Assembly (NCBI RefSeq): GCF_014652235.1
Contig: NZ_BMYK01000005.1
Coordinates: 62,001 to 126,000 of the forward strand
Direction of reading: 5' to 3'
Length of the DNA: 64,000 nt
Source of the DNA: Pseudorhodoferax aquiterrae
GTDB taxonomy: Bacteria; Pseudomonadota; Gammaproteobacteria; Burkholderiales; Burkholderiaceae_C
Position numbers and translations under genes: made by a program
Notes under the pieces: model-generated
Database searches by the model: none
The model's input: only the letters and a program-made list of their open reading frames with translations
Told to the model about the DNA's origin: nothing
Part shown: in pieces, positions 20,030 through 29,012 of the stretch
Position numbering within the stretch: the first letter of the stretch is position 1
Layout of the letters: the number at the start of each line of letters is the position of its first letter

Positions 20030-20518
20030 GTGAACATCAAAAGTCAGAAAGACTTTTTCTCCGGGCTCATGTTCACCGTCGTCGGTGTTGCATTCGCCTG
20101 GGGCGCGACGACCTACACGGTGGGCAACGGCGCCCGCATGGGACCGGGCTACTTCCCGCTCATGCTGGGCATCGTCATGGCCATCATCGGCATGATCATC
20201 ACCTTCACCGCCCTGGTGACCGAGACGCCGGACGGCGACAAGATCGGCAAGTGGGCCTGGAAGCAGGTGTTCTTCATCCTGGGTGCCAACCTCGCCTTCG
20301 GCATCCTGCTGGGTGGCCTGCCCAGCCTGGGTGTGCCGGCCATGGGCCTGATCGCCGCCATCTACGCGCTGACCATCATCGCCAGCCTGGCCGGCCATGA
20401 GTTCAAGCTCAAATCGGTGCTGATCCTGGCCACGGTGCTGGCCATCGGCAGCTACTTCGCATTCATCTGGGCTCTGAAGCTCCAGATCCAGGTCTGGCCG
20501 ACCTTCATCACGGGCTGA
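20030..20518 (+). CDS. tctB: tripartite tricarboxylate transporter, small membrane subunit
   Basis: 162 residues. The start is the GTG at 20030 (VNIKSQKDFFSG), preceded by GAGGAGGC; the upstream ATG at 19985 lacks a site and adds an unrelated leader. Four hydrophobic segments in the TctB arrangement, with the family signature GPGYFPLMLG. It is the small membrane subunit of a solute-binding-protein-dependent, ion-driven carboxylate carrier and is followed 10 bases later by tctA. The binding protein gene tctC is not adjacent. Confidence 0.9.
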   Translation: MNIKSQKDFFSGLMFTVVGVAFAWGATTYTVGNGARMGPGYFPLMLGIVMAIIGMIITFTALVTETPDGDKIGKWAWKQVFFILGANLAFGILLGGLPSLGVPAMGLIAAIYALTIIASLAGHEFKLKSVLILATVLAIGSYFAFIWALKLQIQVWPTFITG

Positions 20519-20528
20519 GTCACACACC

Positions 20529-22040
20529 ATGGACCTGATTCACAATCTTTCCGTTGGCTTCGGCGTCGCCTTCACGCTGACCAACCTGCTGTACTGCCTG
20601 ATCGGCTGCATCTTGGGCACGCTGATCGGCGTGCTGCCCGGCATCGGCCCGGTGGCGACCATCGCCATGCTGCTGCCCGCGACCTACGCGCTGCCACCGG
20701 TGTCGGCCCTCATCATGCTGGCCGGCATCTACTACGGCGCCCAGTACGGCGGCTCCACCACCGCCATCCTGGTCAACCTGCCAGGCGAGTCCTCCTCGGT
20801 GGTGACCGTGATCGACGGCTACCAGATGGCGCGCAAGGGGCGTGCCGGCCCGGCGCTGGCGGCTGCCGGTCTGGGCTCGTTCTTCGCGGGCTCGGTCGGT
20901 ACGCTGATCCTGGCCGCGTTCGCGCCGCCGCTGACCGAAGTCGCGTTCAAGTTCGGCCCGGCCGAATACTTCTCGCTGATGATCCTGGGCCTGATCGGTG
21001 CCGTGGTGCTGGCTTCGGGCTCGCTGCTCAAGGCCATCGCCATGATCGTGCTGGGCCTGCTGCTGGGCCTGGTCGGTACCGACGTGAACTCGGGCGTGGC
21101 CCGCTTCAGCTTCGATGTGCCGGAACTGACCGACGGCATCGGCTTCGTGGCCATCGCCATGGGCGTGTTCGGCTACGGTGAAATCATCACCAACCTGTCC
21201 AAGCCCGCGGACGAGCGGGAAGTGTTCACGGGCAAGGTCAAGGGCCTGTTCCCGACCGCCGAGGACTTCCGGCGCATGCTGCCGGCCGTGCTGCGCGGCA
21301 CTTCGCTGGGTGCGGCCCTGGGCATCCTGCCCGGCGGCGGTGCGCTGCTGGCGGCCTTCGCGGCCTACACCATCGAGAAGAAGACCAAGCTGCATCCGGG
21401 CGAAGTGCCCTTCGGCAAGGGCAACATCCGCGGTGTGGCCGCGCCCGAGTCGGCCAACAACGCCGGCGCGCAGACCTCCTTCATCCCGCTGCTGACGCTG
21501 GGCATCCCGCCCAACGCCGTGATGGCGCTGATGGTGGGCGCCATGACCATCCACAACATCCAGCCGGGCCCGCAGGTCATGACCAGCAACCCCGAGCTGT
21601 TCTGGGGCCTGATCGCCTCGATGTGGCTGGGCAATGCGATGCTCGTGATCCTGAACCTGCCGCTGATCGGCATGTGGATCAAGCTGCTGACCGTGCCCTA
21701 CAAGTTCCTGTTCCCGTCCATCGTGCTGTTCTGCGCGATCGGCGTGTACTCGACCAACAACAACACCTGGGACATCTGGATGGTGGGTGCCTTCGGCTTC
21801 ATCGGCTACTTGTTCGCCAAGCTGGGCTGCGAACCCGCACCGCTGCTGCTGGGCTTCATCCTGGGGCCGATGATGGAAGAGAACCTGCGCCGTGCGCTGC
21901 TGCTCTCGCGTGGCGACTGGAGCGTGTTCGTCACGCGCCCGATCTCGGCCGGCCTGCTGATCGCCGCCGCCATCCTCGTGATCATCGTGCTGCTGCCGGC
22001 GGTCAAGAACAAGCGCGAAGAGGCCTTCGTCGAAGACTGA
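20529..22040 (+). CDS. tctA: tripartite tricarboxylate transporter, large permease subunit
   Basis: 503 residues, about 12 membrane helices. The TctA signatures GVLPGIGPVATIAMLLP (N-terminal) and AALGILPGGGALLAAFAAY (middle), and PESANNAGAQTSFIPLLTLGIPPNAVMAL in two shorter conserved blocks, are unmistakable. Forms the transport pathway with TctB for citrate-like or other carboxylates; the substrate is set by a TctC protein encoded elsewhere. A strong terminator follows. Confidence 0.95.
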   Translation: MDLIHNLSVGFGVAFTLTNLLYCLIGCILGTLIGVLPGIGPVATIAMLLPATYALPPVSALIMLAGIYYGAQYGGSTTAILVNLPGESSSVVTVIDGYQMARKGRAGPALAAAGLGSFFAGSVGTLILAAFAPPLTEVAFKFGPAEYFSLMILGLIGAVVLASGSLLKAIAMIVLGLLLGLVGTDVNSGVARFSFDVPELTDGIGFVAIAMGVFGYGEIITNLSKPADEREVFTGKVKGLFPTAEDFRRMLPAVLRGTSLGAALGILPGGGALLAAFAAYTIEKKTKLHPGEVPFGKGNIRGVAAPESANNAGAQTSFIPLLTLGIPPNAVMALMVGAMTIHNIQPGPQVMTSNPELFWGLIASMWLGNAMLVILNLPLIGMWIKLLTVPYKFLFPSIVLFCAIGVYSTNNNTWDIWMVGAFGFIGYLFAKLGCEPAPLLLGFILGPMMEENLRRALLLSRGDWSVFVTRPISAGLLIAAAILVIIVLLPAVKNKREEAFVED

Positions 22041-22064
22041 CGTCGTTCGCGGCCTTTCCCATGG

Positions 22065-22090
22065 ACGGCGCCCTCGGGCGCCGTTTTTTC
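22065..22090 (+). terminator. rho-independent terminator after tctBA
   Basis: An 8-base perfect stem ACGGCGCC (22065-22072) / GGCGCCGT (22077-22084) with a CTCG loop is followed by a run of six T. It closes the tctBA unit 25 bases after the tctA stop. Confidence 0.9.
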
Positions 22091-22126
22091 TATGATCGGC
22101 CGCTTTGGCCAACAACGGAGAACGTG

Positions 22127-22924
22127 ATGGATCTGGGTATTGCAGGCAAATGGGCCCTGGTGTGCGGCGCGAGCAAGGGCTTGGGCTTCGGCTGCGCGCA
22201 GGCGCTGGTGCGCGAGGGCGTCAACGTGCTGATCGTGGCACGCGGCGCCGAGGCGCTGCAGGCCGCCGAGCGCACGCTGCTGGACGATCCGCAGCGCCCC
22301 GTTGCGGCCGAGGTCCGCCATGTGGCGGCCGACATCACGACGCCGGCCGGCCGTGCCGCGGTGTTCGCCGTGCGGCCCGAGTTCGACATCATCGTGACCA
22401 ATGCCGGCGGCCCGCCGCCCGGCGACTTCCGCGACTGGGACCGCGAGGACTGGGTCAAGGCGCTGGACGCCAACATGCTGACGCCGATCGAGCTGATCAA
22501 GGGCGCGGTCGACGGCATGGCCGCGCGCGGCTTCGGTCGCATCGTCAACATCACCTCGAGCTCGGTGAAGGCGCCGATCGACGTGCTGGGCCTGTCCAAC
22601 GGCGCGCGCAGCGGCCTCACGGGCTTCGTCGCCGGCGTGGCGCGCACCACCAAGCTGGCCTCGGCCAACGTGACCATCAACAACCTGCTGCCCGGGGTGT
22701 TCGACACCGACCGCATCCGCGCCACCGTGGCCGGCCAGGCGGCCAAGACCGGCAAGCCGGTCGAGGACATCGTCGCCGCGCGCAAGAACAACATTCCGGC
22801 GCGGCGCCTGGGCACGCCGGCCGAGTTCGGCGCGATCTGCGCCTTCCTGTGCAGCCAGCACGCCAGCTACATCACGGGCCAGAACATCCTGCCGGATGGC
22901 GGCGCCTACCCCGGCACCCACTGA
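22127..22924 (+). CDS. SDR-family protein with altered catalytic residues
   Basis: 265 residues from the ATG at 22127 (MDLGIAGKWALVCGASKG); GGAG lies just upstream. The nucleotide-binding loop GASKGLGFG and the NAG strand (TNAGGPPPGD) are present. At the usual YxxxK site it has SNGAR, so the catalytic Tyr and Lys read as Ser and Arg, while the ITSSS serine is kept. This matches the atypical beta-ketoacyl-ACP-reductase-like SDR subgroup described as lacking a perfect catalytic tetrad. Substrate unknown; ordinary SDR oxidoreductase chemistry is doubtful. It ends 3 bases before the convergent EamA gene. Confidence 0.85.
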   Translation: MDLGIAGKWALVCGASKGLGFGCAQALVREGVNVLIVARGAEALQAAERTLLDDPQRPVAAEVRHVAADITTPAGRAAVFAVRPEFDIIVTNAGGPPPGDFRDWDREDWVKALDANMLTPIELIKGAVDGMAARGFGRIVNITSSSVKAPIDVLGLSNGARSGLTGFVAGVARTTKLASANVTINNLLPGVFDTDRIRATVAGQAAKTGKPVEDIVAARKNNIPARRLGTPAEFGAICAFLCSQHASYITGQNILPDGGAYPGTH

Positions 22925-22927
22925 GTG

Positions 22928-23845
22928 TCAGCGGGCGGCCTCGGTCCTGTGCGAGGACACGACGATGCCGCCCGCGATCAGCGCGAAGGCCAGGCCGTGG
23001 TACAGCCGCGGCGGCTCGCGCAGCACCAGGCCGGACAGCAGCACCGCGAACAGCGGTGTGAGGTTGGCGAAGAAGCCCGCCGTGCTGGGGCCCACGCGGC
23101 GCACGCCCGCGCCCCAGCACAGGTAGGCGGTCAGCGAGGGGCCGAGCGCGATGTACAGCAGCGCGCCGGCCAGCGGCCAGCCCCAGGCCGTGGCCACCGG
23201 TTCCATCCAGAGCGCCTCGCCCAGCGCGAAGGCGCCGGCCCAGGGCAGGCCGAACACCACCTGCGCCATCAGGAAGCCGGCCCAGTGCGCGCGCAGCGAA
23301 GCCGGGTAGCCGGGCCGCGTCAGCAACCAGCTGTAGGCGGCCCAGCACAGCGTGGCCGCCAGCATGTACAGATCGCCCGGCACCAGGCGCAGGTGCAGCA
23401 ACTGCTGCGCCTCGCCACGGGCCAGCACCACGAGGACGCCGGCGATCGACAAGGCCGCGCCGAGCAGTTGCCGCTGCGAAACCGCCGCGCCGAACAGCAG
23501 GCCGATGGCCAGCATCCAGACCGGCAGGCTGGAGCCCACCAGCGTCACGTTGATCGGCGTGGATGTCTGCAGCGCCAAGTACTGCAGCGCGTTGTAGCAG
23601 CCCACGCTGAGCAGGCCCAGCAGCAGCAGGCCGCGGCGGTGGTCCCACAGGCCCGAGCCGCGCCGCAGCACGCTGGCTGCCAGCGGCAACAACAGTGCGA
23701 ACACCAGCACCCAGCGCAGGAAGTTCAGCAAGACGGGCGGGATCATGCCGGCCACGAGCCGGCCGACGATGGCGTTGCTGGCCCACATCAGGGGGGGCAG
23801 CGTGAGCAGGGCGACCGTGGAAGGCGTCAGGCGTTGCGAAGGCAT
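22928..23845 (-). CDS. EamA/DMT-family transporter
   Basis: 305 residues from the ATG at 23845 (MPSQRLTPSTVALL); a TTG six codons earlier is possible but less likely. About ten hydrophobic helices in two EamA repeats, with PPLMWASNAIVGR and the FLRWVLVF helix in the first and ALGPSLTAYLCW in the second. Drug/metabolite-transporter superfamily exporter, probably of an amino acid or similar metabolite. Divergent from the quinone oxidoreductase gene. Confidence 0.87.
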   Translation of the reverse strand: MPSQRLTPSTVALLTLPPLMWASNAIVGRLVAGMIPPVLLNFLRWVLVFALLLPLAASVLRRGSGLWDHRRGLLLLGLLSVGCYNALQYLALQTSTPINVTLVGSSLPVWMLAIGLLFGAAVSQRQLLGAALSIAGVLVVLARGEAQQLLHLRLVPGDLYMLAATLCWAAYSWLLTRPGYPASLRAHWAGFLMAQVVFGLPWAGAFALGEALWMEPVATAWGWPLAGALLYIALGPSLTAYLCWGAGVRRVGPSTAGFFANLTPLFAVLLSGLVLREPPRLYHGLAFALIAGGIVVSSHRTEAAR

Positions 23846-23915
23846 CGAAGCGACTGTAACCAAGCGCCATCGCTGCTAGCATCCGCCGCTTCGGTAGAAG
23901 ACGAGCGAGGAAGAC

Positions 23916-24905
23916 ATGACGACGAGCAAGGCCATCCGCATCGACCGCCACGGCGGCCCGGAGGAAATGCAGCTGGTGCAGGTGCAGGTGGGCGAACCCG
24001 GCCCGGGCGAGATCCGCATCCGCCACAAGGCCATCGGCCTGAACTTCATCGACGTCTACCAGCGCAGCGGCCTGTACCAGCTGCCCATGCCGCTGCAGCT
24101 GGGCATGGAGGCCTCTGGCATCGTCGAGGCCGTCGGCGCCGGCGTCACGCACCTCGCGGTGGGCGACCGGGCCGCCTACGCCAGCCAGCCCCCGGGCAGC
24201 TACAGCGAAGTGCGCGTGATGCCCGCGAAGAACGTCTGCAAGCTGCCCGACGGCATCGACTTCGAGACCGGCGCGGCCATGATGCTCAAGGGCCTCACGG
24301 CCCAGTACCTGCTCAAGAAGACGCTGCCGCAGGGCGGCCTGCAGCGCGGCGACCATGTGCTGTTCCATGCCGCGGCCGGCGGCGTGGGCCTGATCGCCTG
24401 CCAGTGGGCGCGCGCGCTGGGCCTGCAGCTGATCGGCACGGCCGGCTCGCCCGAAAAGTGCCAGCTGGCGCTGGAGCACGGCGCAGCCCATGCCATCGAC
24501 TACAAGCGCGAGGACTTCCTGGCCCGCGTCAAGGAGATCACGGGCGGCAAGGGCGTCAAGGTGGTGTACGACTCCATCGGCAAGGACACCTTCGAGAAGT
24601 CGCTGGACTGCCTGCAGCCCTTCGGCCTCATGGCCAGCTTCGGCAACGCCTCCGGGGCCGTGCCGCCCTTCGCGCCCGGCGTGCTGGGCGCCAAGGGCTC
24701 GCTGTACCTCACGCGTGCCACGCTGTTCACGCACATCGCCACGCGCGAGAGCACCCAGGCCATGGCCGACGACCTGTTCGAGGTGGTGCTGCGCGGCGAT
24801 GTGAAGATCCGCATCGACCAGCGCTACCCCCTGGAACAGGTGCAGCAGGCGCACCGCGACCTGGAGGCGCGCAAGACCACCGGCTGCACCATCCTGACCT
24901 TGTGA
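23916..24905 (+). CDS. NADPH:quinone oxidoreductase (zinc-free MDR)
   Basis: 329 residues. GroES-like N-terminal domain (GLNFIDVYQRSGLYQLPMP) and Rossmann domain with the NADPH loop HAAAGGVGLIACQWA, typical of QorA/zeta-crystallin proteins without structural or catalytic zinc ligands. It reduces quinones using NADPH in the cytoplasm. The stop overlaps the GTG start of the Nudix gene, so the pair is co-translated. Confidence 0.92.
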   Translation: MTTSKAIRIDRHGGPEEMQLVQVQVGEPGPGEIRIRHKAIGLNFIDVYQRSGLYQLPMPLQLGMEASGIVEAVGAGVTHLAVGDRAAYASQPPGSYSEVRVMPAKNVCKLPDGIDFETGAAMMLKGLTAQYLLKKTLPQGGLQRGDHVLFHAAAGGVGLIACQWARALGLQLIGTAGSPEKCQLALEHGAAHAIDYKREDFLARVKEITGGKGVKVVYDSIGKDTFEKSLDCLQPFGLMASFGNASGAVPPFAPGVLGAKGSLYLTRATLFTHIATRESTQAMADDLFEVVLRGDVKIRIDQRYPLEQVQQAHRDLEARKTTGCTILTL

Positions 24906-25705
24906 ACGCACTGGCGCTCGATCCGGACTGGTGCGCCGCGCTGCTGGCGCGCGCCGACCAGCCGCCGCAGGCGCCGCGCGTGCCATTGCTGTGGCAGGAG
25001 CGCGAGATCGGCAGCATCGAACCGGCGCTGCCGCTCGCGCTGGGCCGCCTGGGGGCCGCCGACGGCACTGCGCTCCTGTGCCGCGAGGGCCTGGCCTATT
25101 GCGTGCGCGGTGCACTCAGCGACAGCTTGGAGCGGCTGGCCCGTGCGCTGCGCGCGGCCGGCCTGGCCCATGCCTGGCGCGACGAGCAGCTCGCGGTCTG
25201 CGACGTGCACGGTGTGCCGCTGGCCAGCGTGGAACGTGCCGCGGTGCGCGTGCTGGGCATCGCCACGCGGGCCGTGCACCTGGTCGGTTTCGACCCGCGC
25301 GGCCATGTCTGGCTGCAGCAGCGAGCCTTCGACAAGCCCAACGACCCGGGTCTGTGGGACACGCTGATGGGCGGCATGGTGGCGGCCGGCGACACGCTGG
25401 ACACCGCGCTGGAACGCGAAACCTGGGAAGAGGCCGGCCTGCGGCTGGAGGAACTGCAAGACCTCCATCAGGCCGGCTGGGTCCACCAGCGCCGGCCGGC
25501 CGGCGATGGCACGCGCCACGGCTACCTCGTCGAGGACATCGCCTGGAGTCGCTGCGTGCTGCCCGACGGCGTGGTGCCGCGCAACCAGGATGGCGAGGTG
25601 GAGCGCTTCGAATGCGTGCCGCCTGATGAGGTGGCGGCACGTCTGCAAGAGGGGCTGTTCACCGACGAAGCTGCGCTGATCCTGTTGCAGGCGCTGGGCG
25701 CATAG
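24902..25705 (+). CDS. Nudix hydrolase with N-terminal DUF4743-like domain
   Basis: 267 residues from the GTG at 24902, overlapping the preceding stop. An N-terminal DUF4743-like domain of about 110 residues precedes the Nudix fold. The Nudix box reads GMVAAGD...RETWEEAGL; the first Glu of the consensus GX5E is Asp here, while the REUXEE part is intact. Related proteins resemble the Nudix domain fused to thiamine pyrophosphokinase in fungi and may act on thiamine phosphate-like or other nucleotide-linked pyrophosphates (uncertain). Confidence 0.85.
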   Translation: MNALALDPDWCAALLARADQPPQAPRVPLLWQEREIGSIEPALPLALGRLGAADGTALLCREGLAYCVRGALSDSLERLARALRAAGLAHAWRDEQLAVCDVHGVPLASVERAAVRVLGIATRAVHLVGFDPRGHVWLQQRAFDKPNDPGLWDTLMGGMVAAGDTLDTALERETWEEAGLRLEELQDLHQAGWVHQRRPAGDGTRHGYLVEDIAWSRCVLPDGVVPRNQDGEVERFECVPPDEVAARLQEGLFTDEAALILLQALGA

Positions 25706-25886
25706 GGGGGCTTGCGCCCATACCCTGTCATTGTTGACACCCCCGGCGTCGCCCAAATGCCACGCGCCTGCATGTATGCATCTTGCTCGCTTGGAATGCA
25801 GGTGGGCAGGCCGTTCCAGCGGATACGATGTTCCCGAGCACCAACCCCGGCCGAAGGCGCACGGGGGCCGCACAAAGGGGCATCGC

Positions 25887-26795
25887 ATGGATTCGAACGC
25901 GCGGCAGACCGTGCTGGTCGTGGACGACTCGGCAGTGAACCGCCAGATACTGACCGACCTGCTGCGGTCGGATTACGCCGTGATCGCCGCGCGCAGCGGC
26001 GAGCAGGCTCTGGAACTTGCGCGCCAGCACCAGCCTGACCTCATCCTCCTGGAAGTGGTGATGCCGGGGCTGGACGGCCACGAGGTGCTGCGCTTGCTCA
26101 AGGCCGATGGGCGCACTTCCTTGATCGGCGTCATCTTCATCACGGGCTTGGATTCGGCGGCCGAGGAGGAGCGCGGCCTGCGCGCCGGCGCATCCGATTA
26201 CGTGGTCAAGCCCTTCCATGCCGCCGTGGTGCGCGCCCGCGTCGCCCTGCACCTGCAGGTGGCGCGCCAGCGCCGCCTGCTGGAGCAGTTGGCGCGCATC
26301 GACGGCCTGACCGAGATCCCGAACCGCCGCCATTTCGACGACATGCTGGCGCAGGAGACCGCGCGCGCCACCCGGGGCGGCGTGGGGTTGGCGCTGGTGC
26401 TGCTGGATGTCGATTGCTTCAAGCAATACAACGACCACTACGGCCACGCCAGGGGCGACCGCGCACTGCAGTCCATCGCCCGCCAGCTGCAGGCGGGCAT
26501 GCGCCGCCCCGCGGACCTGGCCGCACGCTATGGCGGCGAGGAATTCGTGCTGCTGATGCCCGACACGGATCTGGCTGGCGCGGCACAGCGTGCCGAGCGC
26601 TTGCGCGCGGAGATCGAGCAGCTGGCGCTGCCGCACGCCTGGTCGGACGCTGCGCCGTGCGTGACTGTCAGCATGGGCGTCGCCCATGCCGTGCGCGGCG
26701 AGGAACTGTCGGGTGCCGCACTGCTGTTGCAGGCCGACCGCCGGCTCTACGCCGCCAAGCGTGCCGGCCGCAACCGGGTCGTCTGCGAAGGCTGA
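25887..26795 (+). CDS. receiver-GGDEF diguanylate cyclase (PleD-like) with Glu at the phosphoacceptor site
   Basis: 302 residues from the ATG at 25887; a longer frame from 25731 is only a leader. The REC domain (about 8-125) keeps the acidic pair D13-D14 and the K of VVKPF, but the phosphoacceptor is Glu56 (GAA at 26052-26054) in LILLEVVMPG instead of Asp. The GGDEF domain (about 140-300) has the active motif GGEEF at 216-220 and the inhibitory-site RxxD at 207-210, so it should make c-di-GMP with product feedback. Glu at this site often mimics phosphorylation, suggesting constant activity (inference). A TTGACA at 25734 lies upstream without a clear -10. Confidence 0.9.
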   Translation: MDSNARQTVLVVDDSAVNRQILTDLLRSDYAVIAARSGEQALELARQHQPDLILLEVVMPGLDGHEVLRLLKADGRTSLIGVIFITGLDSAAEEERGLRAGASDYVVKPFHAAVVRARVALHLQVARQRRLLEQLARIDGLTEIPNRRHFDDMLAQETARATRGGVGLALVLLDVDCFKQYNDHYGHARGDRALQSIARQLQAGMRRPADLAARYGGEEFVLLMPDTDLAGAAQRAERLRAEIEQLALPHAWSDAAPCVTVSMGVAHAVRGEELSGAALLLQADRRLYAAKRAGRNRVVCEG

Positions 26796-28460
26796 TCAAC
26801 CCAGCTCGTCGAACTTGGACTCGCGGATGCGGCTGGGCGCCAGCGCACCGGCCGAATCCAGAATGGGATAGGCGATCGAGCAGATGTGCGAGTTGATGCG
26901 CTTGAGCTCGGACAGCAGGTCGATGTGCAGCGAACTGGTCTCGATGCTGGGCACGGTCTTGTCGGTCAGCCGGGCCAGGTGGGTGCGCGAGTAGGCGCGT
27001 TCGAGGTCGCGAAAGCGCGCCTTCTCCTCGAGCAGCTTGCGCGCGTCGTGCACGGTGCCGTTCAGGAACACGCTCATGCCCAGCCGCAGGTTGGCCAGCA
27101 GGCGCTCGTGCAACTCGCGGATCTCGGCCATGCCGGCCTCCGAGAAACTGCGGCCCGGGCGGATCTTCTTGTCCTCGATGTCGATCAGCACGCGCTCGAT
27201 GGTGTCGCCGATGTGCTCCATGTTGATCGTGAAGCTGATGATGTCGGTCCAGCGCCGGCTCTCCTCCTCGCCCAGGGCCTCGCGCGAGATCTTGGTCAGG
27301 TAGTACTTGATCGAGGAGTAGAGCTGGTCCACCGTGTCGTCCAGCTTGCGCAGGTCTTCGGCCAGGCGCAGGTCGTTGCGCACGATCACGTCGAGCACGC
27401 CGCGCAGCATGGTCTCCACCACGTCGGCCTGGTGCAGGGCCTCGCGGGCCGCGCAGGAGATCGCCAGCGAAGGCGTGGCCAGGGCCGAGGGGTCCAGATG
27501 CTGGGGCCGCTCCAGTGGCCCGCCCTGGCCGCGCGGCTGGCGCGGCAGCCAGCGTTCCACGCCGCGCGCGATCCATTGCGTGAGCCCGATGAAGACGATG
27601 GCGACGACGACGTTGAAGGCCAGGTGGAACAGCACCACCAGCGTGGCCGTGTCGGCAATGTAGGGGCGCACGGCCTGCAGCCACAGCCCGACCCATGGGG
27701 CGGCCAGCACCACGCCGAGCAGCTTGAACACCAGGTTGCCGAGCGGAACCTGGCGTGCCTCGACGGCCGAGCGCAGTGTGGTCAGCACCGCCAGCGCACC
27801 GCTGCCCAGGTTGGCGCCCAGCACCAGTCCCAGCGCCACTTCGGCCGGCACCACGCCGGAGGCGGCCAGCGTGGCCGTCAGCAGCACGATGGCCAGGCTC
27901 GAATAGCAGACGACGGCCAGCAGCGCACCCACCGTGATCTCGAGCATGAGATCGCTGGACAGCGAGCCCAGCAGCGACTTGATGGCCGGCGCCTGCGTGA
28001 GCACGGCGGTGGAGGCCGTGACCAGGCGCAGCGCCAGCAGCATGAGGCCCAGGCCGATCAGCACGCGGCCGAAGCGGCCCACGTTGGTGGATTGGCGCGC
28101 CATGAACAGCACCACGCCGACGAAGATCAACAGCGGCGAAAGCCAGGACAGGTCGAACGAGAACACCACGGCCATCAGGCTGGTGCCCACGTCGGCGCCC
28201 AGCATCACCGCCAGCGCGGCCGGCAGCGCCACCAGGCCCTGGCCGACGAAGGACGAGACGATGAGGGCGGTCGCCGTGCTGGACTGCACCAGGGCCGTGA
28301 CGCCCAGGCCCGAAGCGAAGGCCGAGAAGCGGCTGGACAGGCTCCTGGACAGCGTGCTGCGCAGGTTGGCGCCGAACACGCGCAGGATGCCGGTGCGCAC
28401 CATGTGCGTACCCCAGACCAGCAGCGCGATGGCCGCCAACAGATTCAGCAAATGCTTCAT
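26796..28460 (-). CDS. Na+/phosphate cotransporter-like protein (NptA/YjbB type) with PhoU-like C terminus
   Basis: 554 residues (MKHLLNLLAAIALLVWG). Two repeats of the Na_Pi_cotrans domain with the signature LVQSSTATA in the first half and GANLGSGALA in the second, about nine membrane helices. From about residue 330 there is a cytoplasmic helical PhoU-like domain (NMEHIGDTIERVL). Such proteins move phosphate with sodium; in bacteria YjbB exports phosphate. Convergent with the cyclase gene, the two stops being directly adjacent. Confidence 0.9.
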   Translation of the reverse strand: MKHLLNLLAAIALLVWGTHMVRTGILRVFGANLRSTLSRSLSSRFSAFASGLGVTALVQSSTATALIVSSFVGQGLVALPAALAVMLGADVGTSLMAVVFSFDLSWLSPLLIFVGVVLFMARQSTNVGRFGRVLIGLGLMLLALRLVTASTAVLTQAPAIKSLLGSLSSDLMLEITVGALLAVVCYSSLAIVLLTATLAASGVVPAEVALGLVLGANLGSGALAVLTTLRSAVEARQVPLGNLVFKLLGVVLAAPWVGLWLQAVRPYIADTATLVVLFHLAFNVVVAIVFIGLTQWIARGVERWLPRQPRGQGGPLERPQHLDPSALATPSLAISCAAREALHQADVVETMLRGVLDVIVRNDLRLAEDLRKLDDTVDQLYSSIKYYLTKISREALGEEESRRWTDIISFTINMEHIGDTIERVLIDIEDKKIRPGRSFSEAGMAEIRELHERLLANLRLGMSVFLNGTVHDARKLLEEKARFRDLERAYSRTHLARLTDKTVPSIETSSLHIDLLSELKRINSHICSIAYPILDSAGALAPSRIRESKFDELG

Positions 28461-28520
28461 GGAATGTGCAGACGACTATACGCCTGCACGGGCTGTGGCC
28501 CGCCGGCCACAGCCAGCGTT

Positions 28521-29012
28521 TCAGCGGCCGCGCCGCATGCGCCGCAGTTCGTCCAGGATCAGCAGCACGGCACCGACCGTGATGCCGCTGTCGGCGATGT
28601 TGAAGGCCGGGAAATGCCAGCCGGCCCAGTGGAAGTCCAGGAAGTCGACCACGTAGCCGTGCTGCAGCCGGTCGACCACGTTGCCGATGGCGCCACCCAG
28701 GATCAGCGTCAGCGCCAACGAGAACAGGCGCTGGCCCGCATGCGCGCGCAGCAGCCAGACGATGAACACCGCCGCGCCCACGCCGATGGCCGTGAAGAAC
28801 CAGCGCTGCCAGCCCGAGGCCCCGGCCAGGAACGAGAAGGCCGCGCCCGGGTTGTGCGCCCGCACGATGTTGAAGAAGCTGGTGACGACGGTGGCGTCGC
28901 CGTGCTGGTAGTGGTCCAGGATCCACTGCTTGGTCCACTGGTCGGCCACGAAGACCGCGGCCGCCAGCAGCAGCCAGGGCCACCAGCGCGCGCGGGCGGT
29001 GCCGGGGCCCAT
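28521..29012 (-). CDS. lspA: lipoprotein signal peptidase (signal peptidase II)
   Basis: 163 residues from the ATG overlapping the ileS stop. Four membrane helices. The catalytic aspartates are in IGNVVDRL and FNIADS, the conserved blocks of LspA; ADQWTKQ in helix 1 and [16 protein letters not shown] are also family marks. Cleaves signal peptides of prolipoproteins in the inner membrane. Order ribF-ileS-lspA is the classic proteobacterial arrangement. Confidence 0.97.
   Translation of the reverse strand: MGPGTARARWWPWLLLAAAVFVADQWTKQWILDHYQHGDATVVTSFFNIVRAHNPGAAFSFLAGASGWQRWFFTAIGVGAAVFIVWLLRAHAGQRLFSLALTLILGGAIGNVVDRLQHGYVVDFLDFHWAGWHFPAFNIADSGITVGAVLLILDELRRMRRGR

Noticed and set aside
25734-25762. 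TTGACA promoter candidate before the diguanylate cyclase gene
   Set aside because: No acceptable -10 hexamer at 16-18 bases; a single hexamer is expected by chance.
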